A stretch of 58,528 bases of DNA from NCBI GenBank assembly GCA_945861625.1, contig CAMAVI010000015.1, positions 1-58,528 on the forward strand. Reading direction: 5' to 3'. Shown in pieces: positions 32,308 through 40,304 of this stretch. This DNA comes from Candidatus Sulfopaludibacter sp. SbA3. Its GTDB lineage: Bacteria; Acidobacteriota; Terriglobia; Bryobacterales; Bryobacteraceae. Every line of letters starts with the position of its first letter. The stretch's first letter is position 1. Position numbers and translations under genes: made by a program. The notes beneath the pieces were generated by a model that saw only the letters and a list, made by a program, of their open reading frames with translations, searched no databases and was not told the DNA's origin.

Positions 32308-33837
32308 ATGCGCGCCCGAACCGGTTTGAGCGGCGTCTTGTGGATCTGCTTGGCGTTGGTGTCTCCCGCGCTGGCTCAGCAACGCGGCGCTGCGCCGGCT
32401 TCGCCCAAGCTGGTAGTCGCGATTGTCATCGACCAGTTCCGCTATGACTACCTGACTCGCTTCCGCTCCGAATACACGGGCGGACTCAAGCGCATGCTCG
32501 ACGAAGGCGCGAATTTCACCAACGCACGCTACCGTCACTATCAGACGGTCACGGCCACGGGCCATTCCACGTTTCTGTCGGGCGCGACGCCGGCGATGTC
32601 AGGAATCGTGGGCAACGAATGGTGGGACCGCACGACGAGCAGGGCTGTCACTAGCGTGTTCGATAGCACGACTCGGCTGCTGGGGGCGGAAGGGACCGGA
32701 GCTTCGCCGCGGCGCCTTCTGCAGTCTACCCTGGGCGACGAACTGAAGATTTCAGGCAAGGGCGGAAAGGTCATCGGGGTTTCGGCAAAAGATCGTGCCG
32801 CGATTCTCCCGGCGGGCCATTCGGCGGATGCCGCCTACTGGTTTGACGGCAACAGCGGAAATTTTGTCAGCAGCACCTATTACTTCGCTGCTCTGCCGGG
32901 GTGGGTGACGGACGTGAATCAAGGCCGTCCCGGCGACAAGTATGCAGGCCAGAAATGGCTGGACCATAAACTCCCCGCTGGCGGGAAGCCGCTCTATAAC
33001 GAATTGGAAGCATCACCGTACGGTAATGATCTGATCCAACAGTTCGCTCTGCGCGCATTGCGCGCCGAAAAGCTGGGGACGGGCCCTAAGATCGATGTGC
33101 TGACAGTGAGCTATTCCGCCAACGACTACGTCGGACATCGTTACGGGCCGGATTCGCCGGAGGCACATGAACTGTCGGTGACCGTGGATAAACTGGTGGG
33201 CGACCTTCTGAAAGCCGCCGAAGCGCAGGCGGGAGCGGGGAACGTGATTGCCGTGCTCACGGCCGATCACGGGGTCGCTCCGCTTCCCGAAGAAAACCAG
33301 AAGCGCAGGATGCCGGGCGGGCGATTCGACGCCAAGGCCGTGCAGGCGGCAGTGGAAAGCGCCCTACAGGCGAAATTCGGCGGCGCGCATTGGGTTGCGT
33401 ATGCCAGTGAAGCCGGGATCTATCTGAATCCGCAGACGGCGGCGGATCCCGCGGAAGCGGAGCTGGTGGCAGCCAATGTAGTCCGTGGTTTCCCTCACGT
33501 TTCGCGCGTGTACACGCACACGCAACTCGCAGGCGGCCAGGTTGCCGCCGACGAGCTCGGCGCGAGTCTGCGCGACGGATTCAATCCGGCTCGTTCCGGC
33601 AGCGTATTGTTCCTCCTGGAACCCTATTGGATCTTTGGCGCCACCGGCACTTCTCACGGAACGCCGTATGGCTACGATACGCACGTACCCGTTTTGTTTT
33701 GGGGCGCGAGGGTCAAGCCGGGCGGTTATCACGCCAACGTCGCTCCCAACGATATCGCTCCGACTTTGGCCACGATTCTCGGCGTCGAGACGCCCAGCGG
33801 CAGCGTCGGGCGGGTTCTCTCGGAAATGCTAAAGTAG
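32308..33837 (+). CDS. Secreted PafA-like alkaline phosphatase / phosphodiesterase
   Basis: A 509-residue exported enzyme of the alkaline phosphatase superfamily, with signal peptide ending near ALAQQ. Metal ligands fit: Asp42 (IVIDQFRYDYL), the likely nucleophile Thr82 in TVTATGHST, SYSANDYVGHRYG (about 267-279) and LTADHGVAPLPE (about 314-325), and a C-terminal THVPVLFWG segment. Thr as nucleophile and this motif set point to PafA-type phosphomonoesterases, active in the periplasm. It lies 28 bases before the metallophosphoesterase gene, so the two phosphatases may act together on organic phosphate. Confidence 0.87.
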   Translation: MRARTGLSGVLWICLALVSPALAQQRGAAPASPKLVVAIVIDQFRYDYLTRFRSEYTGGLKRMLDEGANFTNARYRHYQTVTATGHSTFLSGATPAMSGIVGNEWWDRTTSRAVTSVFDSTTRLLGAEGTGASPRRLLQSTLGDELKISGKGGKVIGVSAKDRAAILPAGHSADAAYWFDGNSGNFVSSTYYFAALPGWVTDVNQGRPGDKYAGQKWLDHKLPAGGKPLYNELEASPYGNDLIQQFALRALRAEKLGTGPKIDVLTVSYSANDYVGHRYGPDSPEAHELSVTVDKLVGDLLKAAEAQAGAGNVIAVLTADHGVAPLPEENQKRRMPGGRFDAKAVQAAVESALQAKFGGAHWVAYASEAGIYLNPQTAADPAEAELVAANVVRGFPHVSRVYTHTQLAGGQVAADELGASLRDGFNPARSGSVLFLLEPYWIFGATGTSHGTPYGYDTHVPVLFWGARVKPGGYHANVAPNDIAPTLATILGVETPSGSVGRVLSEMLK

Positions 33838-33865
33838 GGCGCAAGTTTAGACGAGTTAGAACTGA

Positions 33866-34966
33866 ATGAAGAAGACCGCCATGTGGTGCTGCTTGCCCGT
33901 GTTCGGCATTGCGCTGCTTATGGGCGCTTCCGCCGCGCGGTCCGCTTGGGCCCAACCAACGAACGGAGGAAAGATCGTTGGCGGCCCCTATGTAGTGAAT
34001 GCCACTCCAACCTCGGCCACGTTAATGTGGATGGTGCAAACTGGTGAAGCCTCGCACGGTTTCCAATGGGAACACAAGGCCCCAGCGCTGCACGCGGAAA
34101 GAATTCATATGACGGGGTTGCAGCCGGGGACCGTCCAAAATTACCAGGCGTTTCCGGGGGAGGCCGGAAAGGGCTCGTTCAAGACGCCTCCGGTGAGAAC
34201 AGCGCCGTTTGAGTTTGTCGTCTATGGCGACACCCGAACCCGGCACGATGTGCACCGCGCCGTGATTGCAGGGATTCTGAAGTACTCTCAACCGGATTTC
34301 GTGGTCCAGACCGGCGATCTGGTAGAAGATGCCCGCGATCACGCGCAGTGGCCGATCTTTTTCGATGCCGAGCGTGAATTGCTGCGTAAGGCCGCATACT
34401 ATCCGGCCCTGGGCAACCACGAGTTCAACGCCAGAAACTATTACGATTTCATGGAGGCGCGCTCCTACTATTCCTTTGACTGGGGGAGCGCGCATCTGAT
34501 CGTACTGAACAGCAATATCGGCAGCATCGGTCCGGATAAAATCGCGCGGGACGCCGAATGGGAGGAGCAGACCCGGTGGCTGGAAGCCGATCTCAAGAAT
34601 TCACAGGGAGCGCGATTCCGCTTCATTTTCGCGCACCATCCTCCCATGACCGCCGTGAAGAGCCGCCAAGGGCAAAATCAGCACATGGCCGCCTTGGAAC
34701 CTCTCTTTCGCAAGTATCGTGTTGCGGGGGCCTTTTTTGGGCACGACCACAACTATCAACACTATTGGAAGGAAGGCATCCATTACTTCGTGAGCGGAGG
34801 GGGAGGCGCTCCTCTGTATGACGTGGACGCGCCGCCGGCGGGGATCACGGTGAAGACCGCGAAAACCGAGAACTTCATGGTGGTTAAGGTGAACGGGGCC
34901 AAGGCGCGCGTGGAAGTATTCAAGCCGAATGGCGAAAAACTGGATTCGGCTGAGTTGGGAAATTAG
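33866..34966 (+). CDS. Secreted calcineurin-like metallophosphoesterase (purple-acid-phosphatase-like)
   Basis: A 366-residue exported enzyme with signal peptide (VFGIALLMGASAARSAWAQ). A fibronectin-like N-terminal domain (about 30-115) precedes the phosphoesterase domain. Its five metal motifs are seen in order: YGDTRTRHD (Asp), TGDLVEDA (Asp), GNHEF (Asn, His), FAHHPP (His) and GHDHNYQHYW (His). It may hydrolyse phosphomonoesters or diesters in the periplasm. It follows the PafA-like gene and is followed by OmpH, all on the plus strand. Confidence 0.87.
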   Translation: MKKTAMWCCLPVFGIALLMGASAARSAWAQPTNGGKIVGGPYVVNATPTSATLMWMVQTGEASHGFQWEHKAPALHAERIHMTGLQPGTVQNYQAFPGEAGKGSFKTPPVRTAPFEFVVYGDTRTRHDVHRAVIAGILKYSQPDFVVQTGDLVEDARDHAQWPIFFDAERELLRKAAYYPALGNHEFNARNYYDFMEARSYYSFDWGSAHLIVLNSNIGSIGPDKIARDAEWEEQTRWLEADLKNSQGARFRFIFAHHPPMTAVKSRQGQNQHMAALEPLFRKYRVAGAFFGHDHNYQHYWKEGIHYFVSGGGGAPLYDVDAPPAGITVKTAKTENFMVVKVNGAKARVEVFKPNGEKLDSAELGN

Positions 34967-35043
34967 GGAAGGGAGCGGCGGGAGTGGGGGGCGGCCCACT
35001 TTTTCCGCACCCTGATAGAATAACTGCCATGGGAGTTCTTATC

Positions 35044-35571
35044 ATGTCTTGTTCCGCATTTCGATCCGCGCTGTTGCCTGTGGTTTTCGCTGGGGTGGCC
35101 GTCCTTCTTTCTCCGCAAGTTGCTTCGGCGCAATTGAAGGTAGGCGTAATTAATTTTCAGCGGGCCCTGCTGGGAACCGCGGAGATGAAAAGGGCTTCTG
35201 GCGACTTGCTGGCCAAGTACAAGCCCAAACAAGATCAATTGGAAAAGTTGCAGAAAGACCTGACCGAAATCCAGGCCAAGCTGCAGGATCCGAAGCTTGC
35301 CGCGCAGGCCGCGGATCTGCAGGTGGAAGGCCAGCGCAAACAGCGCGATGCGCAGCGTATCACGGAAGATGTGCAAGGTGAGGCCGAAAAGGACCGTCAG
35401 GACATCTTGCAGCGAGGCTCGGAGAGGATGACCGACGTCGTCAAGAAACTGGCGGATGAAAAAGGTCTCGATGTGGTTGTGGACACCGCCAATACAGTTT
35501 TCTTCAAGCCGGCGCTGGAGGTCACCGAGGAAGCGATCGCCGCCTACGATAAGACCTATCCGGCGAAGTAA
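35044..35571 (+). CDS. OmpH/Skp-family periplasmic chaperone
   Basis: A 175-residue protein with a signal peptide (LPVVFAGVAVLLSPQVASAQ) and the OmpH/Skp fold: VGVINFQRALLGTAEMK in the first body segment, a long coiled-coil tentacle rich in Lys, Gln and Glu (about 55-125), and VVVDTANTVFFKPALEVTEE at the end. Skp binds outer-membrane proteins in the periplasm. GGGAG sits eight bases before ATG 35044; a GTG at 34984 and an ATG at 35029 are also in frame. Its usual neighbours (bamA, lpxD) are not here. GC use is ordinary. Confidence 0.82.
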   Translation: MSCSAFRSALLPVVFAGVAVLLSPQVASAQLKVGVINFQRALLGTAEMKRASGDLLAKYKPKQDQLEKLQKDLTEIQAKLQDPKLAAQAADLQVEGQRKQRDAQRITEDVQGEAEKDRQDILQRGSERMTDVVKKLADEKGLDVVVDTANTVFFKPALEVTEEAIAAYDKTYPAK

Positions 35572-35595
35572 ACGGTGGAATAGGCGGGCAGCAAT

Positions 35596-36069
35596 ATGGC
35601 GGGATACCTGGATGAGTACGGCGTAACCGACGTAAAGCGGGAACGCCGCACCAAGCAGATTGTCGTCTGGGGTTTGGTTGCCCTGATCGTGGGCACTTCC
35701 GCTTTTTTCTACTTCCGGAATTGGAGCGAAGAGCGCACGATCAACCATTTCCTCACGCTCCTGCGGGAACAGAAGTACGCGGAAGCCTATAAAATGTGGG
35801 AGACGGCAGACAGCCCCAAGTATTATCCTCCACAGAAATTTGCAGAGGATTGGGGCCCGAGCGGTATCTATAAGAACTCCGCGGCCCTGAAGATCCAGAA
35901 TGTGGACGCCTGCGACGCGGGGGTGGTGTTCTGGGTGACCTACACCGGCGGCGACGACTTCGGCCTATGGGTGGACCGCAAGATGAGCATCGTCAGCTTC
36001 GCGCCCTGGACCCGCTGTCCCGGCCGCCATTTGCGGATCTGGGAATTCCTGAAAGAGCGCTTCGGGTAG
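35596..36069 (+). CDS. Single-pass membrane protein of unknown function
   Basis: A 157-residue protein with one hydrophobic segment (about 25-42, VVWGLVALIVGTSAFFYF) and a soluble C-terminal domain of about 110 residues. The first part of that domain (NHFLTLLREQKYAEAYKMWE) resembles small DUF4878-like domains. It lies 24 bases downstream of the OmpH-like gene and is probably cotranscribed with it. It contains the peptide TGGDDFGLW, which is not a cyclase motif: there is no palm-domain context. A strong inverted repeat separates it from csm1. Confidence 0.65.
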   Translation: MAGYLDEYGVTDVKRERRTKQIVVWGLVALIVGTSAFFYFRNWSEERTINHFLTLLREQKYAEAYKMWETADSPKYYPPQKFAEDWGPSGIYKNSAALKIQNVDACDAGVVFWVTYTGGDDFGLWVDRKMSIVSFAPWTRCPGRHLRIWEFLKERFG

Positions 36070-36092
36070 GCCGTTAAAGCCCGAAAAACGGA

Positions 36093-36135
36093 GCGCGCGG
36101 GCTGCTTACTTCTGGAACTGAGGGTGCCCGCGCGC
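36093..36135. promoter_or_regulatory. Ten-base perfect inverted repeat upstream of csm1
   Basis: GCGCGCGGGC (36093-36102) is repeated inverted as GCCCGCGCGC (36126-36135), with a 23-base spacer. It sits in the 153-base gap before csm1. A U-rich tail is lacking, so it is not a standard intrinsic terminator; it may be an attenuator or a protein site. Confidence 0.5.
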
Positions 36136-36222
36136 CCTTTGCGGACTAGCGGGCCAACGCGCCAGACCACCCGTCCAAAAGTGCCGTGCTAAAGTGGTGA
36201 TTTCGCTTTTAGGATAAGCCGC

Positions 36223-37662
36223 GTGCAGATTTTTCTCCAAGGAAAGCTTCTCGGGATCGACGAATTCCTGCTTGCCCCCGCGGGTGCCGGTCACGACCAG
36301 GCGTTCACGGGGCGCTCCCACTGGGCCAGCCTTTTGAGCGAAATCCTGCCCAGAGCGCTGCTGGGAGAATTGGGGCTGGCCAAGATCCTGCTGGGGTCGA
36401 GCGGCGGCGGCCAGTTCCTGGTGGTTCTGCCTGAGGAGTCCCGCGCCGGCGCGGATGCGTTTCTAAGATCGGCGGCCCAGGAGATCGGCTCGTTGAGCGG
36501 CAACATGGTGAAGCTCGTATGGAGCTCCACCGAGAACCTGGGCGATTGGAGCGATGTCCGCCGCCGCCTGCATGAGCAGATGAGTTTGCTGCGTGGCACG
36601 CCAGCGGCCGGATTTGCGGATGAAGCGCCGCTTGCCGGCGCCGGGGAATATTTTGCGCACCAGTTAGGCTGGAAATTGCGCGATGCCCAGGAAGTGGGTT
36701 GGTCGCCGGAAACGCCGGGACGAATTTTGATGGGAGCCGGGAAGCATCGCTGGAGTCTGGCTGGGACGACTGAGTCCATTCCTTTCGCTCGCCATGCCGC
36801 CCCCAACGAAGATGGTTCCGAGCCCGCTTCCACGGGCGAGTTGGCAGCGCGCGCCGCGGGACTGAATACCTGGGGCGTGTTGCGTGGCGACGTCGACAAC
36901 TTCGGTATCCGTATCCGCCGCGCGCAAACCATTGAGGAGCACATCCGGTTATCTGTGATGTACAAGCAGTTCTTCGCCGGTGAACTGGAAGTGCTGTGCT
37001 CCATGCCGGAGTTCTGGCGCAAGGTGACGGTGATTTATTCCGGCGGCGACGATTTCGCCGTGTACGGCGCTTGGGACGCTCTCCTCGGGCTGGCTCGCGA
37101 GATGGAACGCCTGTTCCGCCGCTTCGTCGAGACGAATTTGACTGAGTTCGCCGGACCCGAAGCGAAGACGATCACCATGGCGCTTTCGCTGGCTCCCGCC
37201 GAGGACGCCTCCGTCGCCGCTGTTTTTGAGGAAGCCGGGCGCCGTCTGGAAGCCGCCAAGTCCTCCGACAAAGACTGTGTCTGGCTGTTGGGGCGGACCC
37301 TGGAATGGAAGCAATTCGCCGAAGCGGCCGGACTCAGGGACCAGCTTCTGCGCATGGTGGCCGATTTCGGATGCTCTCCGCAGTATTTGCGGGACCTGTG
37401 CGGAATTTACCGGGAATCGCAGTCGCGGATGTCCAAGCGGCAAGCGCGCAAGTCGGGGGGCGAACGGCCGTGGCGCTACCACCGGCGCATCCGGCGGATT
37501 CTTTCGGCGTCGCGGGAAGGTTCCCGCAGGGGCGGTGGAGACTATCAGAAGGCGCGCACCGCGCTGATCGCGGAGTTGATCGGCAGGAGCGCGATCACGG
37601 TAAAGTTGCGGCCCGCGGGCCGCGTGGCGCTAGAATGGGCCAGACTATCGGCCGAAGCGTAA
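36223..37662 (+). CDS. csm1: Type III-A CRISPR Cas10/Csm1, HD-less
   Basis: A 479-residue Cas10-family protein, far shorter than the usual 750-850. The large subunit of the Csm complex normally senses target RNA, cuts DNA through an HD domain and makes cyclic oligoadenylate through its palm domain. Here the protein begins near palm 1 (GSSGGGQFLVVLP, about 58-70), and the HD domain and zinc-binding cysteines are missing. The second palm is intact: RGDVDNFG (221-228) and YSGGDDFAVYG with GGDD at 274-277. A helical D4-like C-terminal region follows, ending in a basic segment. GTG 36223 is the start; a stop lies just upstream. Cyclase activity may be retained, DNase activity is unlikely. Confidence 0.9.
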   Translation: MQIFLQGKLLGIDEFLLAPAGAGHDQAFTGRSHWASLLSEILPRALLGELGLAKILLGSSGGGQFLVVLPEESRAGADAFLRSAAQEIGSLSGNMVKLVWSSTENLGDWSDVRRRLHEQMSLLRGTPAAGFADEAPLAGAGEYFAHQLGWKLRDAQEVGWSPETPGRILMGAGKHRWSLAGTTESIPFARHAAPNEDGSEPASTGELAARAAGLNTWGVLRGDVDNFGIRIRRAQTIEEHIRLSVMYKQFFAGELEVLCSMPEFWRKVTVIYSGGDDFAVYGAWDALLGLAREMERLFRRFVETNLTEFAGPEAKTITMALSLAPAEDASVAAVFEEAGRRLEAAKSSDKDCVWLLGRTLEWKQFAEAAGLRDQLLRMVADFGCSPQYLRDLCGIYRESQSRMSKRQARKSGGERPWRYHRRIRRILSASREGSRRGGGDYQKARTALIAELIGRSAITVKLRPAGRVALEWARLSAEA

Positions 37663-37674
37663 AGGATTACTGGT

Positions 37675-38424
37675 ATGGATGACGTTCAACCCGAAGTGAC
37701 ACCTGAATCAAAAACCGAAGCGACACCCCAAGTGACGCCTGAAGCGCCTGCGCCAGAGGCTCCAGCAGAAGGCTCGCTGATGGCGGCGGCCGCCGTGCCC
37801 GAGATCGTAAAGATCGAGGCGCCCAAGCGCGAGCCCCGTCCGCAAGGGCAAAAGCCGCAGGGCCAGAAGCCGGAAGGCCAGAAGCGCGAAGACCGTCCAC
37901 CGCGTCCAGACAATCGGGGCGGCGAGAAGCGTGAAGGCCGCGGCGGTGGGCCTCCAGGGGATCGTCCTCATGGTGATCGCCCGCAAGGAGACCGCAGGCC
38001 CGGCGGCGGCGATAGAGGAGAACGCGGAGAACGTGGCGACCGCCGTGAAGGGCGTCCCGGCGGCGGCCGTCCGTTTGAAATGTTCACGGAGATCGATATC
38101 GAAAAACTCATCTCCGACAGCCTGTACCTGGATAACCAGGCGCACGCCGTCGTGGCGCGCATGCGCGATATGGATTTGGGCACCAAGAGCCAGTTGCGGC
38201 GCTTGTATAACGCGGTGCGGCGCGCGGTGCGCGCTCCCGAAACCGAAAAGCAGCATCAGTTTGTGATGTTGCGCGCGCGGCTGGCTTACACCATCGCGCG
38301 GCATTCGCTGCGCAGCCTGGATGCGCTGGAGCGGCTTCTGTTGCAGGTGACCCGCCGCAACGATGCGCACGGATACGAGCGGTTCAAAGATCTGTTTGAA
38401 GCCATCGTTGCTTATAACGAATAG
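37675..38424 (+). CDS. csm2: Csm2 with a long disordered N-terminal extension
   Basis: The last 116 residues (about 134-249, FEMFTEIDIEKLI... to IVAYNE) form an all-alpha domain of the size and pattern of Csm2, the small subunit that lines the belly of the type III-A complex. Residues 1-133 are low-complexity: Glu/Pro/Ala/Thr first, then Lys/Gln/Gly and Arg/Gly/Asp/Pro-rich repeats (GDRPHGDRPQGDRRPGGG and similar). Canonical Csm2 lacks this. AAGGA sits eight bases before ATG 37675, so the extension is supported as coding. It follows csm1 by 12 bases. The family call relies on domain pattern plus order. Confidence 0.8.
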   Translation: MDDVQPEVTPESKTEATPQVTPEAPAPEAPAEGSLMAAAAVPEIVKIEAPKREPRPQGQKPQGQKPEGQKREDRPPRPDNRGGEKREGRGGGPPGDRPHGDRPQGDRRPGGGDRGERGERGDRREGRPGGGRPFEMFTEIDIEKLISDSLYLDNQAHAVVARMRDMDLGTKSQLRRLYNAVRRAVRAPETEKQHQFVMLRARLAYTIARHSLRSLDALERLLLQVTRRNDAHGYERFKDLFEAIVAYNE

Positions 38425-38453
38425 GGCTTACAACGAGTAAAGGCGGAAATTGC

Positions 38454-39287
38454 ATGAGCACACACACGGCTCAAACCCAGCTACAACTGGTCGGCAAGTT
38501 GATCTTGTCGGGCGACCTGCACTGCGAAACCGGTCTGCATATCGGCGCAGGCAAGGGGTCGCTGGAAATTGGCGGCGCCGATAACCCGGTGGTCAAAGAC
38601 GCTTTCGGATTACCTTACGTTCCGGGCAGTTCGCTGCGCGGGCGCATCCGCTCGCTGCTGGAGCACGCGCTCGGATTGACGGCGCCGGGCGAACTGGTCT
38701 ATCTCTCCAAGCGCAAGGGGCAGGAAGTGCGCATTCACCAGAGTGACCGTCCGGATGACGAAATCTGTCTGCTGTTCGGCCGCAATCCGGGGCGCATGGA
38801 TCGCGTGCAAGGTGAGGCTCTCGACACCCGCCAGGCGACGCCCGCGCGGCTCACGGTGTATGATGCGCCGCTGGATGCGTCCAGCATTACGGCGCAGATG
38901 CGGGAGAACCTGGACGATGAAATCACCGAGGTGAAGAGCGAGAACGCCATCGATCGCATTACCTCGCAGGCCAATCCTCGTACGCTCGAACGCGTACCGG
39001 CGGGCGCGCGCTTCCGCGTACGCATGGTGCTCGACGTCCTTTGCGAAGAGGATAAGGCGTTGGCGGCACGGCTGATCGAAGGCTTACGGCTGCTGGAAGA
39101 CGACGCCCTCGGTGGTGGCGGCTCGCGCGGCAGCGGGCGCGTGCGGCTCGGTAATCTGACGCTCGCGTGGCGTAACCGTGCGTTTTACTCTGCGGGAAGT
39201 GCGGAAGCTGAACTGGCCTCCGGCGCCGATCTGGCGGCCGTGCAAAGCCTGGTGAACGATTCCGCATTCGGCGAGAAGCTTAGCTAG
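38454..39287 (+). CDS. csm3: Type III-A RAMP protein Csm3 (target-RNA cleaving backbone)
   Basis: A 277-residue RAMP protein of the Csm3/Cas7 group, which polymerises along crRNA and cuts target RNA every six bases. The N-terminal GLHIGAGKGSLEIGG and ADNPVVKDAFGLPYVPGSSLRGRIRSLLE are hallmark. The aspartate equivalent to the cleavage residue (Asp33 of the Streptococcus enzyme) is Asp43, within GGADNPV. A glycine-rich loop near residue 221 (LGGGGSRGSGRV) is the RAMP signature. AAGGCGG precedes ATG 38454. It is slightly longer than the usual 220 residues. Cleavage activity is predicted as intact. Confidence 0.92.
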   Translation: MSTHTAQTQLQLVGKLILSGDLHCETGLHIGAGKGSLEIGGADNPVVKDAFGLPYVPGSSLRGRIRSLLEHALGLTAPGELVYLSKRKGQEVRIHQSDRPDDEICLLFGRNPGRMDRVQGEALDTRQATPARLTVYDAPLDASSITAQMRENLDDEITEVKSENAIDRITSQANPRTLERVPAGARFRVRMVLDVLCEEDKALAARLIEGLRLLEDDALGGGGSRGSGRVRLGNLTLAWRNRAFYSAGSAEAELASGADLAAVQSLVNDSAFGEKLS

Positions 39288-39290
39288 ATC

Positions 39291-40304
39291 ATGCCGGCAG
39301 TTCTCATACGCCTAAGGCCCACGGGTCCGTGGCGCGTTGGCCCGGATTCGGGCGACCGCGACCGCGTGGACCGCGTTTATCATAGCGACGCGCTGTACTC
39401 AGCCGTGTGCGCCGCGATGGCGCGCCTAGGCGCACTCGAAGAGTGGCTCGACGCGACCGCGAGGAGCCCTCAACCGGCGGTCCGCTTCAGTTCGTGCTTC
39501 CCGTTCCACCAGGACACGGTGTATGTCGTGCCGCCTCGTCATATCTGGCCTCCCGTTGCTTCCTCGAAAGTTCGCTGGAAGGGCGCGCGTTTCGTTCCGC
39601 TAAAAGTGGTTGAGACGTTGCTCGCGGGAAAGCCGCTGAGCGAAGACGCCTGGGTGGTGGATGGCGAGAGCGAATGCCTGATGCCGTCGTCAGCGCCTCC
39701 CGGTTCCACGTTATTCCGCGCCTCCGTGCGCTCCAGCGCGGCGATGGATCGCGCCGGTGAAGGCGTGGCTCCGCACTCGGTGGCTTGCGTTGAATTTGCC
39801 GCGGGCTGCGGCGTCTGGTTCGTGGCTGCTTTTGCCGATGACGCCGCGCAAGAAGTATGGGGGGAACGGGTAAGGGCGGCGATCCGGCTGCTCGCCGATT
39901 CCGGATTTGGCGGAGAGCGTTCACGCGGCTGGGGACGCGCGGAGATGCCCGCCTTTACCGATGGCGCGCTGCCCGATTTGCTGATGCGTGGCAGCGGCGA
40001 GCCGCAGGGCGAGACCGCCTACTGGATGCTGTCGCTGTTTCATGCCTCTGAAGCGGATGGCGTCGACTGGGAGCGCGGCAATTACGCATTGGCCACGCGG
40101 AGCGGCCGCATCGAGAGTGCGGCGGGCTGGGGCGAACAGAAAAAGAGTACGCGCATGGTGGCCGAGGGTTCCGTGGTCGTCGCCACGGCGGAACCGCAAG
40201 GCTCGGCAAGCGATGTCGCTCCGGAAGGTTTTCCGCATCCCGTGTATCGCGCGGGCTTTGCGCTCTCCTTGCGCGTTCCATTGAAGGTGCCAGTCGCATC
40301 ATGA
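39291..40304 (+). CDS. csm4: Type III-A RAMP protein Csm4
   Basis: A 337-residue RAMP protein. Csm4 caps the 5' handle end of crRNA and contacts Cas10. It begins AVLIRLRPTGPWRVGPDSGDRDRVDRVYHSDALYSAVCAAM, the first RAMP strand and helix of the Csm4 group. The glycine-rich loop GFGGERSRGWGRAEM (about 206-220) is the usual G-rich motif, and a C-terminal half of about 120 residues completes the second RAMP. It starts with ATG 39291, three bases after csm3, with no clear ribosome site, so coupling is likely. Its last four bases overlap csm5 (ATGA). Confidence 0.86.
   Translation: MPAVLIRLRPTGPWRVGPDSGDRDRVDRVYHSDALYSAVCAAMARLGALEEWLDATARSPQPAVRFSSCFPFHQDTVYVVPPRHIWPPVASSKVRWKGARFVPLKVVETLLAGKPLSEDAWVVDGESECLMPSSAPPGSTLFRASVRSSAAMDRAGEGVAPHSVACVEFAAGCGVWFVAAFADDAAQEVWGERVRAAIRLLADSGFGGERSRGWGRAEMPAFTDGALPDLLMRGSGEPQGETAYWMLSLFHASEADGVDWERGNYALATRSGRIESAAGWGEQKKSTRMVAEGSVVVATAEPQGSASDVAPEGFPHPVYRAGFALSLRVPLKVPVAS

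Noticed and set aside
35935-35964. GGDD tetrapeptide in the 157-residue membrane protein upstream of csm1
   Set aside because: It lies in a small single-pass protein with no palm domain or second-motif context, so it is not a nucleotide cyclase.
37851-38070. Short repeated units within csm2 that look array-like
   Set aside because: They are in-frame codons for a Gly/Arg/Asp/Pro-rich peptide, irregular in length, and lack spacer structure.
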